Assembly: GCA_947465645.1 (NCBI GenBank) | Contig: CANIBQ010000075.1 | Coordinates: forward strand, 1-23,804 | Length of the DNA stretch: 23,804 nucleotides | Reading direction: 5' to 3' | Source: Acidobacteriota bacterium | GTDB taxonomy: Bacteria > Acidobacteriota > Vicinamibacteria > Vicinamibacterales > UBA2999 | Position numbers and translations under genes: made by a program | Shown: positions 1 through 7,871 of the stretch, piece after piece | How positions within the stretch are numbered: the stretch's first letter is position 1 | Layout of the letters: each line of letters opens with the position of its first letter | Notes under the pieces: model-generated | Databases searched by the model: none | Told to the model about the DNA's origin: nothing | What the model saw: the letters and a program-made list of their open reading frames with translations, nothing else

Positions 1-32
1 CGTCATGGCCCACCAGGTCGGCTCGCGCCTCG

Positions 33-111
33 GACGATAGACCGTATTAGCGGCCTCCCGAGTCAACATAAGGCCCGTTCTCAGACTCAGCGCCGACCAG
101 TCTGCTTCCCA
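33..111. repeat. 79-bp exact direct repeat, copy 1
   Basis: These 79 bases recur without a mismatch at 23615-23693 in the same orientation; the flanking bases differ on both sides. GC is about 58 percent by hand count, lower than the neighbouring genes. There are no terminal inverted repeats and no target-site duplication. Read on the minus strand, one frame runs into a TAA stop at 47-49 and gives a protein-like tail (GSRLVGAESENGPYVDSGGR). In this copy the frame stays open upstream (AYKAGYDLL) toward the response regulator stop, but no start codon follows that stop. It may therefore be the 3' end of a broken gene. The rest of 1-165 holds no complete gene. Confidence 0.9.
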
Positions 112-165
112 GCAGATCGTAGCCGGCCTTGTAGGCGTGGCGCCCGCGGCGACGTGTCCGCCGGC

Positions 166-885
166 TCAGGACAGCAGGCGGTCGCGGTAGCGGCGGCTGA
201 GCCGCAGTCTGGTGCCGTCCTGCACGACGACCAGGAATTCGCCGTGGCTCTGCGGCCGGATCTCGACGACGCGGTCGGTGTTGACAATGGTCGATCGGTG
301 AATCCGCACGAACCGCGCCGGGTCGAGCGTTTCCTCGAGTTCGCCCATGGTCATGCGGATCAGGAACGAGCGGCTACCCGAGTGCAGCTCGGCGTAGTTG
401 GCTGCCGAATGGATCCAGTCCACCTGATCGAGCTTCAAGAGAACGAATCGGCCGCGGTCTTTCACTGCGACGCGGGTCAACGAGGCTGAGGGCGGGCGCC
501 CGTTGGAGGCACGCCCCCGCAGGCTGGCATGGAGCGAGCGGCGCACGCGGTTCAGTACATCGCCGAACCTTGCGTCGCTGATCGGCTTCAGCAGGAAGTC
601 GAGCGCCTCGGCCTCGAACGCCTTGACGGCGAAGCGCTCGTACGCCGTCACCAGCACAACGGCAGGGACGCGTGTTGACGCACGGTCGAGTACCTCGAAC
701 CCGTTCAGTCCTGGCATCTGGACGTCGAGGAAGAGCAGGTCTGGCGCCAGCGAAGAGATCGCCTCCACCGCTTCGAATCCGTTAGCGGCCTCGCCGACGA
801 GGGTGATGTCAGCAGTACCGCCGAGGCGCGCCCGCAGACCCTCACGCGCCAATGGCTCGTCGTCGGCGATCACGGCCCGAATCAT
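166..885 (-). CDS. LytTR-family response regulator
   Basis: This 239-residue protein is a two-component response regulator. Residues 1-115 form a CheY-like receiver with the acidic pair D8-D9, the phosphoacceptor D54 (motif LFLDVQMPG), T80 and K100. Residues about 136-238 form a LytTR DNA-binding domain, with the typical WIHSAANYAELH and RFVRIHRSTIVN segments. It lies 12 bases downstream of a LytS-type histidine kinase on the same strand, so the two almost certainly form a cognate pair. Phosphorylation at D54 should drive dimerisation and binding to promoter repeats. The target genes cannot be read from the sequence. Length and motifs are normal, with no sign of damage. It is the last gene of a four-gene minus-strand run. 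Confidence 0.95.
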   Translation of the reverse strand: MIRAVIADDEPLAREGLRARLGGTADITLVGEAANGFEAVEAISSLAPDLLFLDVQMPGLNGFEVLDRASTRVPAVVLVTAYERFAVKAFEAEALDFLLKPISDARFGDVLNRVRRSLHASLRGRASNGRPPSASLTRVAVKDRGRFVLLKLDQVDWIHSAANYAELHSGSRSFLIRMTMGELEETLDPARFVRIHRSTIVNTDRVVEIRPQSHGEFLVVVQDGTRLRLSRRYRDRLLS

Positions 886-897
886 TCGACGTCTCCG

Positions 898-2007
898 CTA
901 CGCGGGAACCGCGAGTTCACGAGTGGTCACGAACGGGAACGTCATCGTGACGATCGCACCGCCTTCAGCCGGACCACTCACGTCTAGGCTGGAGCTCGCA
1001 TCGTACGCCTGCACTAGGCGCGCCCGAGTGTTGCCGAGGCCGATTCCGATGCCTCGGGTCGCAGTGGACTTGAACCCCGGGCCGTTGTCGGCCACGCGGA
1101 GCTGCAGCATGCCGTTCAGCCGGCGCGCTTCAATGGTGATGCGCCCGTCGCTGCATAGGGCGGCGATGCCGTGCACAACCGCGTTCTCGACCACCGGCTG
1201 CAGGATCATGGAGGGCACCAGTGCATCGAGAGACTCCCGCTCGAGATGCCGCTCGACAACGAACCGGTCGCCGAAACACAGCTTGATAATCTCCAGATAG
1301 TCGTCGATGAACCGTAACTCCTCGGCGAGTGGTATCTGCTGCGGCCTCGAATCGTCAAGCGCTACGCGCAGCAGCTCGCTCAGACGCGAAATCGTGTCCA
1401 CCACGGCTGAGTGCTGCCGGTTCAACGCGAGCACCGAGACGGCGTTCAGCGCGTTGAACAGGAAGTGCGGGTTGAGCTTTGCACGAAGCGCCTCCAGACG
1501 GGCGGCAGCGAGGCTGGCCTCGAGCTTCGAGGCCGTCAGTTCGCGCTGGCGCGACTCCTGGTAGTAGCGGTGCGCGGACATCCCGCCGACGATCGCCCAA
1601 TAGGTAAGAAAATTGATGCCGAAATTGAGCCGCAGCAGCCTTCCGATCAGGGGCAGGAACGCCTCCTGTGTGGGCCGCAACGGTGCCATCAGGTAGCTGA
1701 TCGCCAGAATATGGACGTAGGTGAAGGCGAGAGCCGCCGAGAAGTGAATGAGGAGGGTCCGAAGGCGCCGCAGGTCGAGCGGACAGCGGTCGGCGACGAA
1801 CAGAATCGGGGGGAGAAACGCCGCATAGGCCAGCCAGAAGATGGCGCTTAAGACCAGCGTGGCCTGCCATGTCCGGGAAGTGCCCTCGACAATGAAGCCG
1901 GCCTGCGTATTCAGGGCATCGAGCCCGGCCACTGTCAGCACGACGCCGGCGACCGCCAGCCCCTTCCGCCAGCGCGCCGTCGGTCTCCGTTCGAGTCGAG
2001 GGTTCAT
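898..2007 (-). CDS. LytS/YehU-type sensor histidine kinase
   Basis: This 369-residue integral membrane kinase has four likely transmembrane segments (about 16-34, 47-73, 84-106 and 123-145) and no large extracytoplasmic sensor domain. A short coiled linker (150-175) follows. The His_kinase region (PF06580 type) carries the phosphoacceptor H181 in LNPHFLFNALN. The HATPase_c domain shows the N-box PVVENAVVHG (N275), the G1 box DNGPGF (307-312) and the G2 box GIGLGN (321-326). It should autophosphorylate and pass phosphate to D54 of the adjacent LytTR regulator. The ATG start at 2007 gives a normal N-terminus. The gap to the upstream sulfatase-like gene is 60 bases, so cotranscription is likely but not proven. 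Confidence 0.93.
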   Translation of the reverse strand: MNPRLERRPTARWRKGLAVAGVVLTVAGLDALNTQAGFIVEGTSRTWQATLVLSAIFWLAYAAFLPPILFVADRCPLDLRRLRTLLIHFSAALAFTYVHILAISYLMAPLRPTQEAFLPLIGRLLRLNFGINFLTYWAIVGGMSAHRYYQESRQRELTASKLEASLAAARLEALRAKLNPHFLFNALNAVSVLALNRQHSAVVDTISRLSELLRVALDDSRPQQIPLAEELRFIDDYLEIIKLCFGDRFVVERHLERESLDALVPSMILQPVVENAVVHGIAALCSDGRITIEARRLNGMLQLRVADNGPGFKSTATRGIGIGLGNTRARLVQAYDASSSLDVSGPAEGGAIVTMTFPFVTTRELAVPA

Positions 2008-2067
2008 GGCGGTTCCAGCGCGTGTGAGCGGAGTCTACGCGTGTCGAGTTGCCGAGGCAAGGCTGAT

Positions 2068-4467
2068 TCAGCGCTCGGGCGATGGTGCAGCTTTTGCCGC
2101 CCGGCGCCGGGCATCCAGGGCCTGCGCTCGCGCGATCTCCTGCAGCGCTTCTCCACTGCGACCCTGGCGGTTCAGCCCCTCGGCGACAAGGTAGTGACCG
2201 AGCGGCGCATACTTACCTTGCAGGCCAATCGCGAGACTGCGGCGAGCGATGGTAGTGGCCTCAGCCGGATCCTGGCGCAGGTCGAGGAGCAGTTTCGCCA
2301 GAAACAGGTGGCCTTCGGCAAACTCGGGATTGGCGTCGATGGACTGTCGGAACGCGGCCAGCTGTGCCCGCGTGTCACCGCGCCGTTCGAACAGCTTGCC
2401 TAGGTTGAAGTGAGCCATGTAGTTGTCGGGAAAGAGCTCGGTTTCCTTGCGGTACTCCCCTTCGGCCACCTCGGTGAGGCCACGGCCCTCCGCGATGAGC
2501 GCGAGGTGGAAGTGCGCCATGCGGATGTCCGGTTTCTCGGCCAGGGCAGCGCGGATGTCCCCCTCGGCCTCGTCCGCCTGACCGCGCTCGAGCCGAACCG
2601 CTCCCAGGGCGTGACGCGCCACGGCCATGGAAGGCTCCCGCTGCAGGAGGAGTTGAAGTTCCGCCTCCGCGGTGGCGGTCTGCTTCGCGTCGAGAAGCAT
2701 CTGCGCCAGTTCGAAGCGCACCTGCGCATTCGCCGGGTCGTGCTCGAGGAAGCGTCGATAGCCGGGGACGGCATCCTCCGTTCGTCCAAGCCCACGATAC
2801 GCGCGCGCCAGACCGACGATCGCCAGTTCGTAGTCAGGCTTCAGCCTGAGCGCCTGCTGGTAGTGTTCGACAGCCTCGCCGAACGCCCGTCGGCGCGTCA
2901 GCTCGTTCCCCAGCATCAGCCACGCGTCGATGACGCTCCGATCGCGGGCCACCACCTGCTTGAGGATGGCCACGACGTCCTCGCCGCCGCCGTCCCGTCC
3001 GGGGTGCTGTCCCACCTCCTGGGCGCGGGTCATCAGATTGAACAGGTCGACCTTGTCCTTCGGGTCGGCGAGGCCGACGGCGTCGGCCGGCGGCACCGCC
3101 GCGGCGCTCGAGACGTAGCCCAGGGCGCTGAGGCGGCGACGGGTATCCGAGTCCATGGCGCCCGGTGTCGGCACGGACTCCGCGGCGCTGCGCCCGAGCG
3201 CCTCGAGTGACTCGAGCACCAGCGCGCTTTCATCACGACGCTGGTCGAAGAGGTTGCGCGCTTCCCCCGGATCCGCGGCGAGGTCGTAGACCTCAGGTCG
3301 CGGCGCGGCGATGTACTTGATCGAGCCGGCCTGCAGCGCCAACAGCTCGCTCCAGCCGAAGTGAAACCGGGGATAGAAGGCCTCCGAATAGGCTCGCAGC
3401 CCGAGGTCCACTGCCTGGCCATCGATGACCGGCATGAGGCTCCGGCCGTCGATTCGGTCAGCGACGGGCAGCCCGATGAACTCAAGGACCGTTGGCAACA
3501 GATCCACGGTCCTGACCACGGTGCCGACCCGACGTGGATGGGGTTCGCGGCGTGGCGCCCGGATGATCAGCGGGACTCTGGTCGTCGCGTCGTAGAGAAA
3601 GAATCCATGTGTGCCCTCGCCGTGCTCACCCAGGCTTTCACCGTGGTCGCCGACTACGACGACCACGGTGTTTTCGAGCAGCTGTTGCTGCTCCAAAAAC
3701 GTTACCAGCCGGCCGATCTGGCTATCGGTGAAGGCAATCTCGCCGAGGTACGGTTGCTGGGCGTACAGACGGCCGTACGGTTCGGGCGCACGATACGGCG
3801 AGTGCGGGTCGAAGAAGTGGACCCAGGCGAAGAACGGCGTCGCTGGCGGGCCTTTCTCGAGCCAAGCCAGCGCATGGTCGGCGACCTCGTTGGCCGGCCG
3901 CTCGACGGTGGCGAGAGACGGGGTGTCGAACTTGGCGAGGTCGAACTCGTCGTGATAGGTGTCGAAGCCCTGATTCAGGCCCCAGCGGCTGTCCAGCACA
4001 TAGGCGCCGACGAATGCGCCGGTGCGGTACCCCTGCTCACGCAAACGCTCTGCGAGTGTCACCGTCTCGTCGCGCACGAAGAAGCCGCCGTTGTCGCGCA
4101 CGCCGTGACGCGGCGGATACAGCCCCGTCATGATCGAGGTGTGCGCCGGCAGTGTAAGGGGTGCGGCGGTGATTGCGCGCTCGAAGAGGACGCCTTCGGC
4201 CGCCAGCCGATTGATGACCGGGGTCTGGACACCCGCATAGCCGTAGGCGCCAAGCCTGTCGGCGCGCGTCGTATCCAGTGTGATGAGCAGCACGTTGGGC
4301 TGGACCGCCCGGCCGCCCACGAGGCCGCCGATGAAGCGTATTCCGGGCACCTGCCCCCACCACGCAACTGCGGCGCCGACAGCGATCGCCAGGACGGCGG
4401 TCCACGGCAGCCATCGGAAAGGCCTGCGGCCGTCAGGTTCGCTCGGGTTGCTGCGCATGTGCGGCAC
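2068..4467 (-). CDS. Membrane-anchored sulfatase-fold / TPR fusion protein
   Basis: This 799-residue protein has one N-terminal membrane anchor (about 17-37), an alkaline-phosphatase/sulfatase-fold domain (about 57-410) and a C-terminal TPR array (about 500-790, roughly eight repeats). Metal-ligand candidates are D65 (LITLDTTRAD), H222 (FFDPHSPY) and D274-H275 (GDHGESLGEHGE). The site corresponding to the sulfatase CxPxR box reads T105-L-P-A-H109. The formylglycine Cys/Ser is therefore absent, and a Thr nucleophile with phosphatase, phosphodiesterase or transferase activity is more likely than sulfatase activity. The start is GTG at 4467, directly after the upstream TGA; ATG at 4458 is an alternative. 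Neither has a clear Shine-Dalgarno, which fits translational coupling. The fusion is common in Acidobacteriota; the substrate is unknown. Confidence 0.85.
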   Translation of the reverse strand: MPHMRSNPSEPDGRRPFRWLPWTAVLAIAVGAAVAWWGQVPGIRFIGGLVGGRAVQPNVLLITLDTTRADRLGAYGYAGVQTPVINRLAAEGVLFERAITAAPLTLPAHTSIMTGLYPPRHGVRDNGGFFVRDETVTLAERLREQGYRTGAFVGAYVLDSRWGLNQGFDTYHDEFDLAKFDTPSLATVERPANEVADHALAWLEKGPPATPFFAWVHFFDPHSPYRAPEPYGRLYAQQPYLGEIAFTDSQIGRLVTFLEQQQLLENTVVVVVGDHGESLGEHGEGTHGFFLYDATTRVPLIIRAPRREPHPRRVGTVVRTVDLLPTVLEFIGLPVADRIDGRSLMPVIDGQAVDLGLRAYSEAFYPRFHFGWSELLALQAGSIKYIAAPRPEVYDLAADPGEARNLFDQRRDESALVLESLEALGRSAAESVPTPGAMDSDTRRRLSALGYVSSAAAVPPADAVGLADPKDKVDLFNLMTRAQEVGQHPGRDGGGEDVVAILKQVVARDRSVIDAWLMLGNELTRRRAFGEAVEHYQQALRLKPDYELAIVGLARAYRGLGRTEDAVPGYRRFLEHDPANAQVRFELAQMLLDAKQTATAEAELQLLLQREPSMAVARHALGAVRLERGQADEAEGDIRAALAEKPDIRMAHFHLALIAEGRGLTEVAEGEYRKETELFPDNYMAHFNLGKLFERRGDTRAQLAAFRQSIDANPEFAEGHLFLAKLLLDLRQDPAEATTIARRSLAIGLQGKYAPLGHYLVAEGLNRQGRSGEALQEIARAQALDARRRAAKAAPSPER

Positions 4468-6042
4468 TCAGTAGTCGTCGAGAGCGAGCGTCACGTCGCT
4501 CGCCACCCACGCCTCCTGGAAGCGGCGGCGGGCCGCCTCGGCGTCAGCAGGACGACTGAGCGCCACGAGCGTCTTCCACAGCCCGAAGAGCGACCGCCCA
4601 TTGCGAGGGTTCCTGGCCAGATCCGCTTCGAAGACCCGACGGGCCTCGGCGTACAGGCGATCCCGATACAACGCCGCGCCGAGCGACTCCCGAACCGGGT
4701 AGTAGACGGGCGCTGGCTCGTGATAGACGAGGCGGTCCTGAGCCGCCACGGCCCTTCGCCATGCGCCGACCGCCGCGACCGAGTCGCCGCGACTCTGAGC
4801 GACGCGCGCATCGAGCATGGCTCGGTAGACCTGGAGGACATCTCGCCACCGATTCGACCGATACATCGCCCCGGCCGGCGCGGCGGCCGCCTCGCGCTCG
4901 AACGAACGCCGCTCCGTGTCGGCGGGCGTGCTCCGCCCCAGTTGCGCGTGCGCAGACGCCCGCGCGAAGTGATGCAGGGCGAGCGCGGGGGCGCCCGGCG
5001 ATGGCAGTGGCGACTGCACGACGTCGTCCCACTTGAAGAACCGCAACAGCACGAGCACCTGGAGCGTCGAGAACGAACTGGCATGGGCCGTGCCACCGGG
5101 CGCGTGGCCCTGGCCCGGCAAAGACTGCGCTGCCGCCTGGCGCGCCCGGGCGAACTGGCCGGCCGAACCCAGGGCGGCGGCCAGGCTTTCGATGTCGTGC
5201 TCGAACGACATCATCTGCTCCGTGTCGCCCGGATGGCGGTGGAGATACGCGCGGTCGGCAGCGGCAGCCCGCTCGTTCGATGCAATCGCCGCCGGGTGGT
5301 CGCCCAGCCTAGTGTGGATGTGCGAGGGCATGTGGAGCAGATGGCCCACTGTCGGCACGAGGGTCTCAAGTCGGCGGGCGCTGGCGAGTCCGCGCCGTGG
5401 AGACGCCGACCCTTCGACCGCGTGGATGTAGTAGTGATTGGCGCCAGGGTGATCCGGCCAGCGCCGCAGGACGAGTTCCAGCACACCGACGAGCTCGGCG
5501 TTCTGCTCGCCGGTTCGTGGATTCAGCATCATCAGGCTGTCTGCGTACAATGTCGCCGCGTCCGGATCGTCAGGGCGCTCGTGGAACAGCGTGCCCATCG
5601 CGATCGCATACTCGGTGGCGGTGTCGAACGACACGCCGGCGCAGTTCCTCACCACCATCGCATCCGCATACGCCCGCTCGTCGGATTGACGGGCGAGCGC
5701 GGCGCCACGGCGCCCCGCGGCGCATCCTGCGTTGGCGTCAGCAGGCGTCGACTCGGTGTTGAGATTCGGCCCGAACGAGAGCGCCAGTCCGACGTGCAGC
5801 ATGGCCGCACTCGGGTCGATTCGGACGGCGGTAGCAAATGATCGTCTCGCGCCCTGGCGATTGAAGCCGTAGTGCAGGGTCAGGCCCTCATCGAACAACC
5901 GCTGAGCTTCGGGCACCTGCGTCAGAATCCGATGGTGGAGCGGATTGCTCGACGCTGACTCCGCAGGGCGTGCGGGCGCCCGTTGCGCGAGGGTTGCGCC
6001 AGGGATGAGCACGCCGATCGCGACGATTCGCGCCAGTTGCAT
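4468..6042 (-). CDS. Secreted TPR-containing protein
   Basis: This 524-residue protein begins with a hydrophobic signal peptide (MQLARIVAIGVLIPGATLAQ) and is mostly helical TPR-like sequence. Clear repeat-like helices lie at about 45-85 and 445-515. A His-rich stretch in the middle (NHYYIHAVE, then HMPSHIHTRLGD) belongs to a widespread family of secreted TPR proteins and could bind metal; that role is inferred. No catalytic domain is visible. Its stop codon abuts the GTG of the sulfatase-like gene, so the two are probably one transcript and may act together at the cell envelope. The start is ATG at 6042, preceded by a weak AGGCGG. Function is unknown beyond likely protein-protein contacts in the periplasm. 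Confidence 0.85.
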   Translation of the reverse strand: MQLARIVAIGVLIPGATLAQRAPARPAESASSNPLHHRILTQVPEAQRLFDEGLTLHYGFNRQGARRSFATAVRIDPSAAMLHVGLALSFGPNLNTESTPADANAGCAAGRRGAALARQSDERAYADAMVVRNCAGVSFDTATEYAIAMGTLFHERPDDPDAATLYADSLMMLNPRTGEQNAELVGVLELVLRRWPDHPGANHYYIHAVEGSASPRRGLASARRLETLVPTVGHLLHMPSHIHTRLGDHPAAIASNERAAAADRAYLHRHPGDTEQMMSFEHDIESLAAALGSAGQFARARQAAAQSLPGQGHAPGGTAHASSFSTLQVLVLLRFFKWDDVVQSPLPSPGAPALALHHFARASAHAQLGRSTPADTERRSFEREAAAAPAGAMYRSNRWRDVLQVYRAMLDARVAQSRGDSVAAVGAWRRAVAAQDRLVYHEPAPVYYPVRESLGAALYRDRLYAEARRVFEADLARNPRNGRSLFGLWKTLVALSRPADAEAARRRFQEAWVASDVTLALDDY

Positions 6043-6103
6043 AGCAGCCGCCTGTCTTGTCCGACGCGCTCTGCCAGGCTCGTCGTGATGTCGATGCGGT
6101 GGC

Positions 6104-6898
6104 TTACCTTAGCACACCACCCTGACGCCGTTTCTCGGTGATGATCGTGGTCCCGCGCGGCGCCGACAAGGCGCGCAGCCGCTCGAGAATCGCCGCGGCG
6201 ACCACCGGCCGGCAATGGCGGGAATGCCGCGCCCGACCGGGTCCTCGCCGACGCCGACATCGAGCGGGTCCAGCTCGATGCGGCTGACGCGTCCCCGGTC
6301 GAGCCGCACGACAGCAATGGCCTCCGCCCCCATGCGTCGTCGCCAGAGAAATCGAGTTGGCGCGGCTCTGCGGCCGCCAGCGGCGCCAGGGCCGCGCGCG
6401 CGTGGTCCTCGAACGCATCGGCACGCAGGCCGCGGTCGGGGAACACGAGGTTGCCGAGGCTGTAGACGCCCATCAGGTCCCAGGTGGCGCCGCAAGGATT
6501 GCGCGTGAGCACCGAGGGCCGAAAGGCCGCCGTCAGCGCCGCGAACGCACCGGCGTCGACGGTGAGCCGTCTGGTCATGGGCACGCCCGTTCACGCCCGG
6601 CGGCCGTTGATGTCGCCGGTGCGGGCGGTGGCCCGCGCACCGGGCACATGCGAGACGGCGGCTGCCACCAGGCCACTGTGCCGCCGGGGGCGGCTGGACC
6701 AGGCGCCGCCACGGCCAGCTCGAAGTTGGCGATGCCGAGCGACGCGCGCTGCACGAGGGCCGCGACGTCTGCAGGCGACGGGGCGCCCAGGTCCAGCGGT
6801 GCGGTCACGATGGCATCCCCGGCCAGCGCCAGCACGATCTCGGCCACGGCGGCCACGGCCCGCGGCGCGCCCCGCCACGCCGCGGCGTCGTCAGCCAC
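6104..6898 (-). pseudogene. Decayed CapA-family (poly-gamma-glutamate synthesis-type) gene
   Basis: Pieces of one CapA-type metallophosphatase-fold protein lie in three frames. The 5' piece starts at GTG 6898 and gives EIVLALAGDAIVTAPLDLG and then ASLGIANFELAVA, the usual CapA N-terminus (A-x-GD and N-x-E motifs). It loses family resemblance near 6660. The 3' piece, from about 6575, gives TWDLMGVYSLGNLVFP. A frameshift near 6325 in a G-run leads into VVRLDRGRVSRIELDPLDVG, and another near 6205-6213 into AAILERLRALSAPRGTTI, ending at TAA 6104-6106. Roughly 200 or more central residues, including most of the active site, are missing. I infer an internal deletion plus two indels in a non-functional gene. 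Sequencing error alone cannot explain the lost middle. Confidence 0.72.
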
Positions 6899-6906
6899 GC
6901 CGTGAG

Positions 6907-7011
6907 TCACAACAGCGCGGTGATCGCGATCGGCAGGATGACGCGGTCCGGCCAGGACAGGATCCGGGTCACGCGGGCAGCAGCCACCGCACGTTCGCGC
7001 CTCGTTACGTT
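6907..7011 (-). pseudogene. 3' remnant of an unidentified membrane-like gene
   Basis: A short open frame on the minus strand ends in the hydrophobic tail LSWPDRVILPIAITALL and a TGA at 6907-6909, only eight bases before the GTG of the CapA remnant. That spacing is typical of consecutive genes in an operon, so this is probably the real 3' end of the gene that once preceded it. The frame runs up to the edge of the FtsX-type remnant, where family-like sequence on the plus strand begins. The family is not recognisable from about 30 residues. Confidence 0.3.
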
Positions 7012-7012
7012 C

Positions 7013-7607
7013 GGCGTGTTGGTGGCGTTGGCGAACTATCCGCAGACGCCGCAGCGCGCCCAGCTCTTCCAGCGGCTGCTCGATCGCCTGCGCCAGTTGC
7101 GTGGTGCTGCGCACCCGCTGTCGGCCACGGCGCTGTCGGCGGCCGTGGGCGGCGCTGTGCGCGAGGCGGGTCCCATGGTGCCCATCGTGCGGCTGCGCGA
7201 GATGACCGCCGTCTTCGACCAGTCCATCCGCCGGCCGCGCATGCTGGCGCCGCTGCTCGGCGGCTTCGCGGGCCTGGCGCCGCTGCTCGCGGCCATCGGC
7301 ACCTACGGCCTGCTGTCCTATTCGGTGCTCGAACGCCGCTGCGAAATCGGCATTCGCATGGCCCCCGGAGCCAACCACCGCAGCGTGCTCGGCGAGGTGC
7401 TAACCCAGGGGCTGACGCTCGCGGGCGTGGGCGTCGCGGCCGGGCTGGCGGGCGCATTGGCGCTGAGTCGCGTGATTGCGTCTCTTCGGCGTGCCGACGA
7501 TGGCTTTCGTCGTCGGCTACATCGCGTTTGTCGCCGCCATCGCCTGCGCGCTGCCGGCGTGGCGCGCCTCGCGCGTCGATCCCAGCGTGGTCCTGCGCGA
7601 CGAGTAA
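7013..7607 (+). pseudogene. Remnant of an FtsX/MacB-type ABC transporter permease (ADOP-like)
   Basis: Plus-strand sequence from about 7013 (LVALANYPQTPQRAQLFQRL) matches the central periplasmic part of the large duplicated permeases common in Acidobacteriota. It then jumps directly to the C-terminal part, with VREAGPMVPIVRLREM before the transmembrane segment and signature LLAAIGTYGLLSYSVLERR and EIGIRMAPGA. About 200 residues between these parts are missing. A frameshift near 7485-7490 (a few bases lost where IASLLFGV is expected) moves the rest into another frame, which ends with PAWRASRVDPSVVLRDE and TAA at 7605-7607. The N-terminal half is absent. It is therefore a decayed gene end. It points away from the CapA remnant, and the join near 7012 is a breakpoint between two lost loci. 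Confidence 0.75.
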
Positions 7608-7871
7608 CCTAGCCTTGGCGGCCGGCCCGCGAGGCAGCGTCGCATGCCTGCGGGAAGACGCCCGGACCCACTCAAGGCGGCGAGGCGGCCGAGCGTGGCC
7701 GGGACCGTGCGACGGCTGTTCTGGACCGGTCATCCCTGTGGGGCGAGGTTGGTCCCAAATTCCCCCCCCGCCTTGCGGCATAGACTATCAATCAACTGGT
7801 TCCTCGTCGGCCCGCCACGCACCCGGCAGCCGATGTCGCCGCCGTGTCCACGCCGTATCGAGCCAACACAC
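7608..7871. other. 264-bp intergenic region before the FAD oxidoreductase
   Basis: No gene is supported here. It begins after the permease remnant stop and contains the AT-rich motif at 7748-7760, a C-run at 7762-7769, and CCTTGCG at 7771-7777 followed by an AT-rich stretch (TAGACTATCAATCAA). This is the likely promoter region of the gene starting at 7872, but no standard -35/-10 pair with 16-18 bp spacing could be placed with confidence. Confidence 0.5.
7748..7760. promoter_or_regulatory. Shared palindromic motif GTTGGTCCCAAAT, copy 1
   Basis: The core TTGG-TC-CCAA is an inverted repeat of two 4-bp arms. The same 13 bases occur at 11028-11040, upstream of the TonB receptor, and both copies are followed by a short C-rich spacer and CCTTGCG. 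This copy lies 111 bases before the FAD oxidoreductase start. It is AT-rich against a GC-rich background. An operator or activator site for a shared regulator is inferred, not shown. Confidence 0.45.

Noticed and set aside
33..111. Insertion sequence end or MITE
   Set aside because: No inverted terminal repeats, no target-site duplication and no transposase; the sequence beyond each copy differs.
3361..5841. 826-residue open frame on the plus strand across the sulfatase-like and TPR genes
   Set aside because: It spans two real opposite-strand genes, has no motifs, and its composition fits an antisense shadow in GC-rich DNA.
7644..7871. N-terminal extension of the FAD oxidoreductase
   Set aside because: The extra residues are Arg/Pro-rich and run through the palindromic motif and C-run; the Tat leader starting at 7872 is the natural N-terminus.
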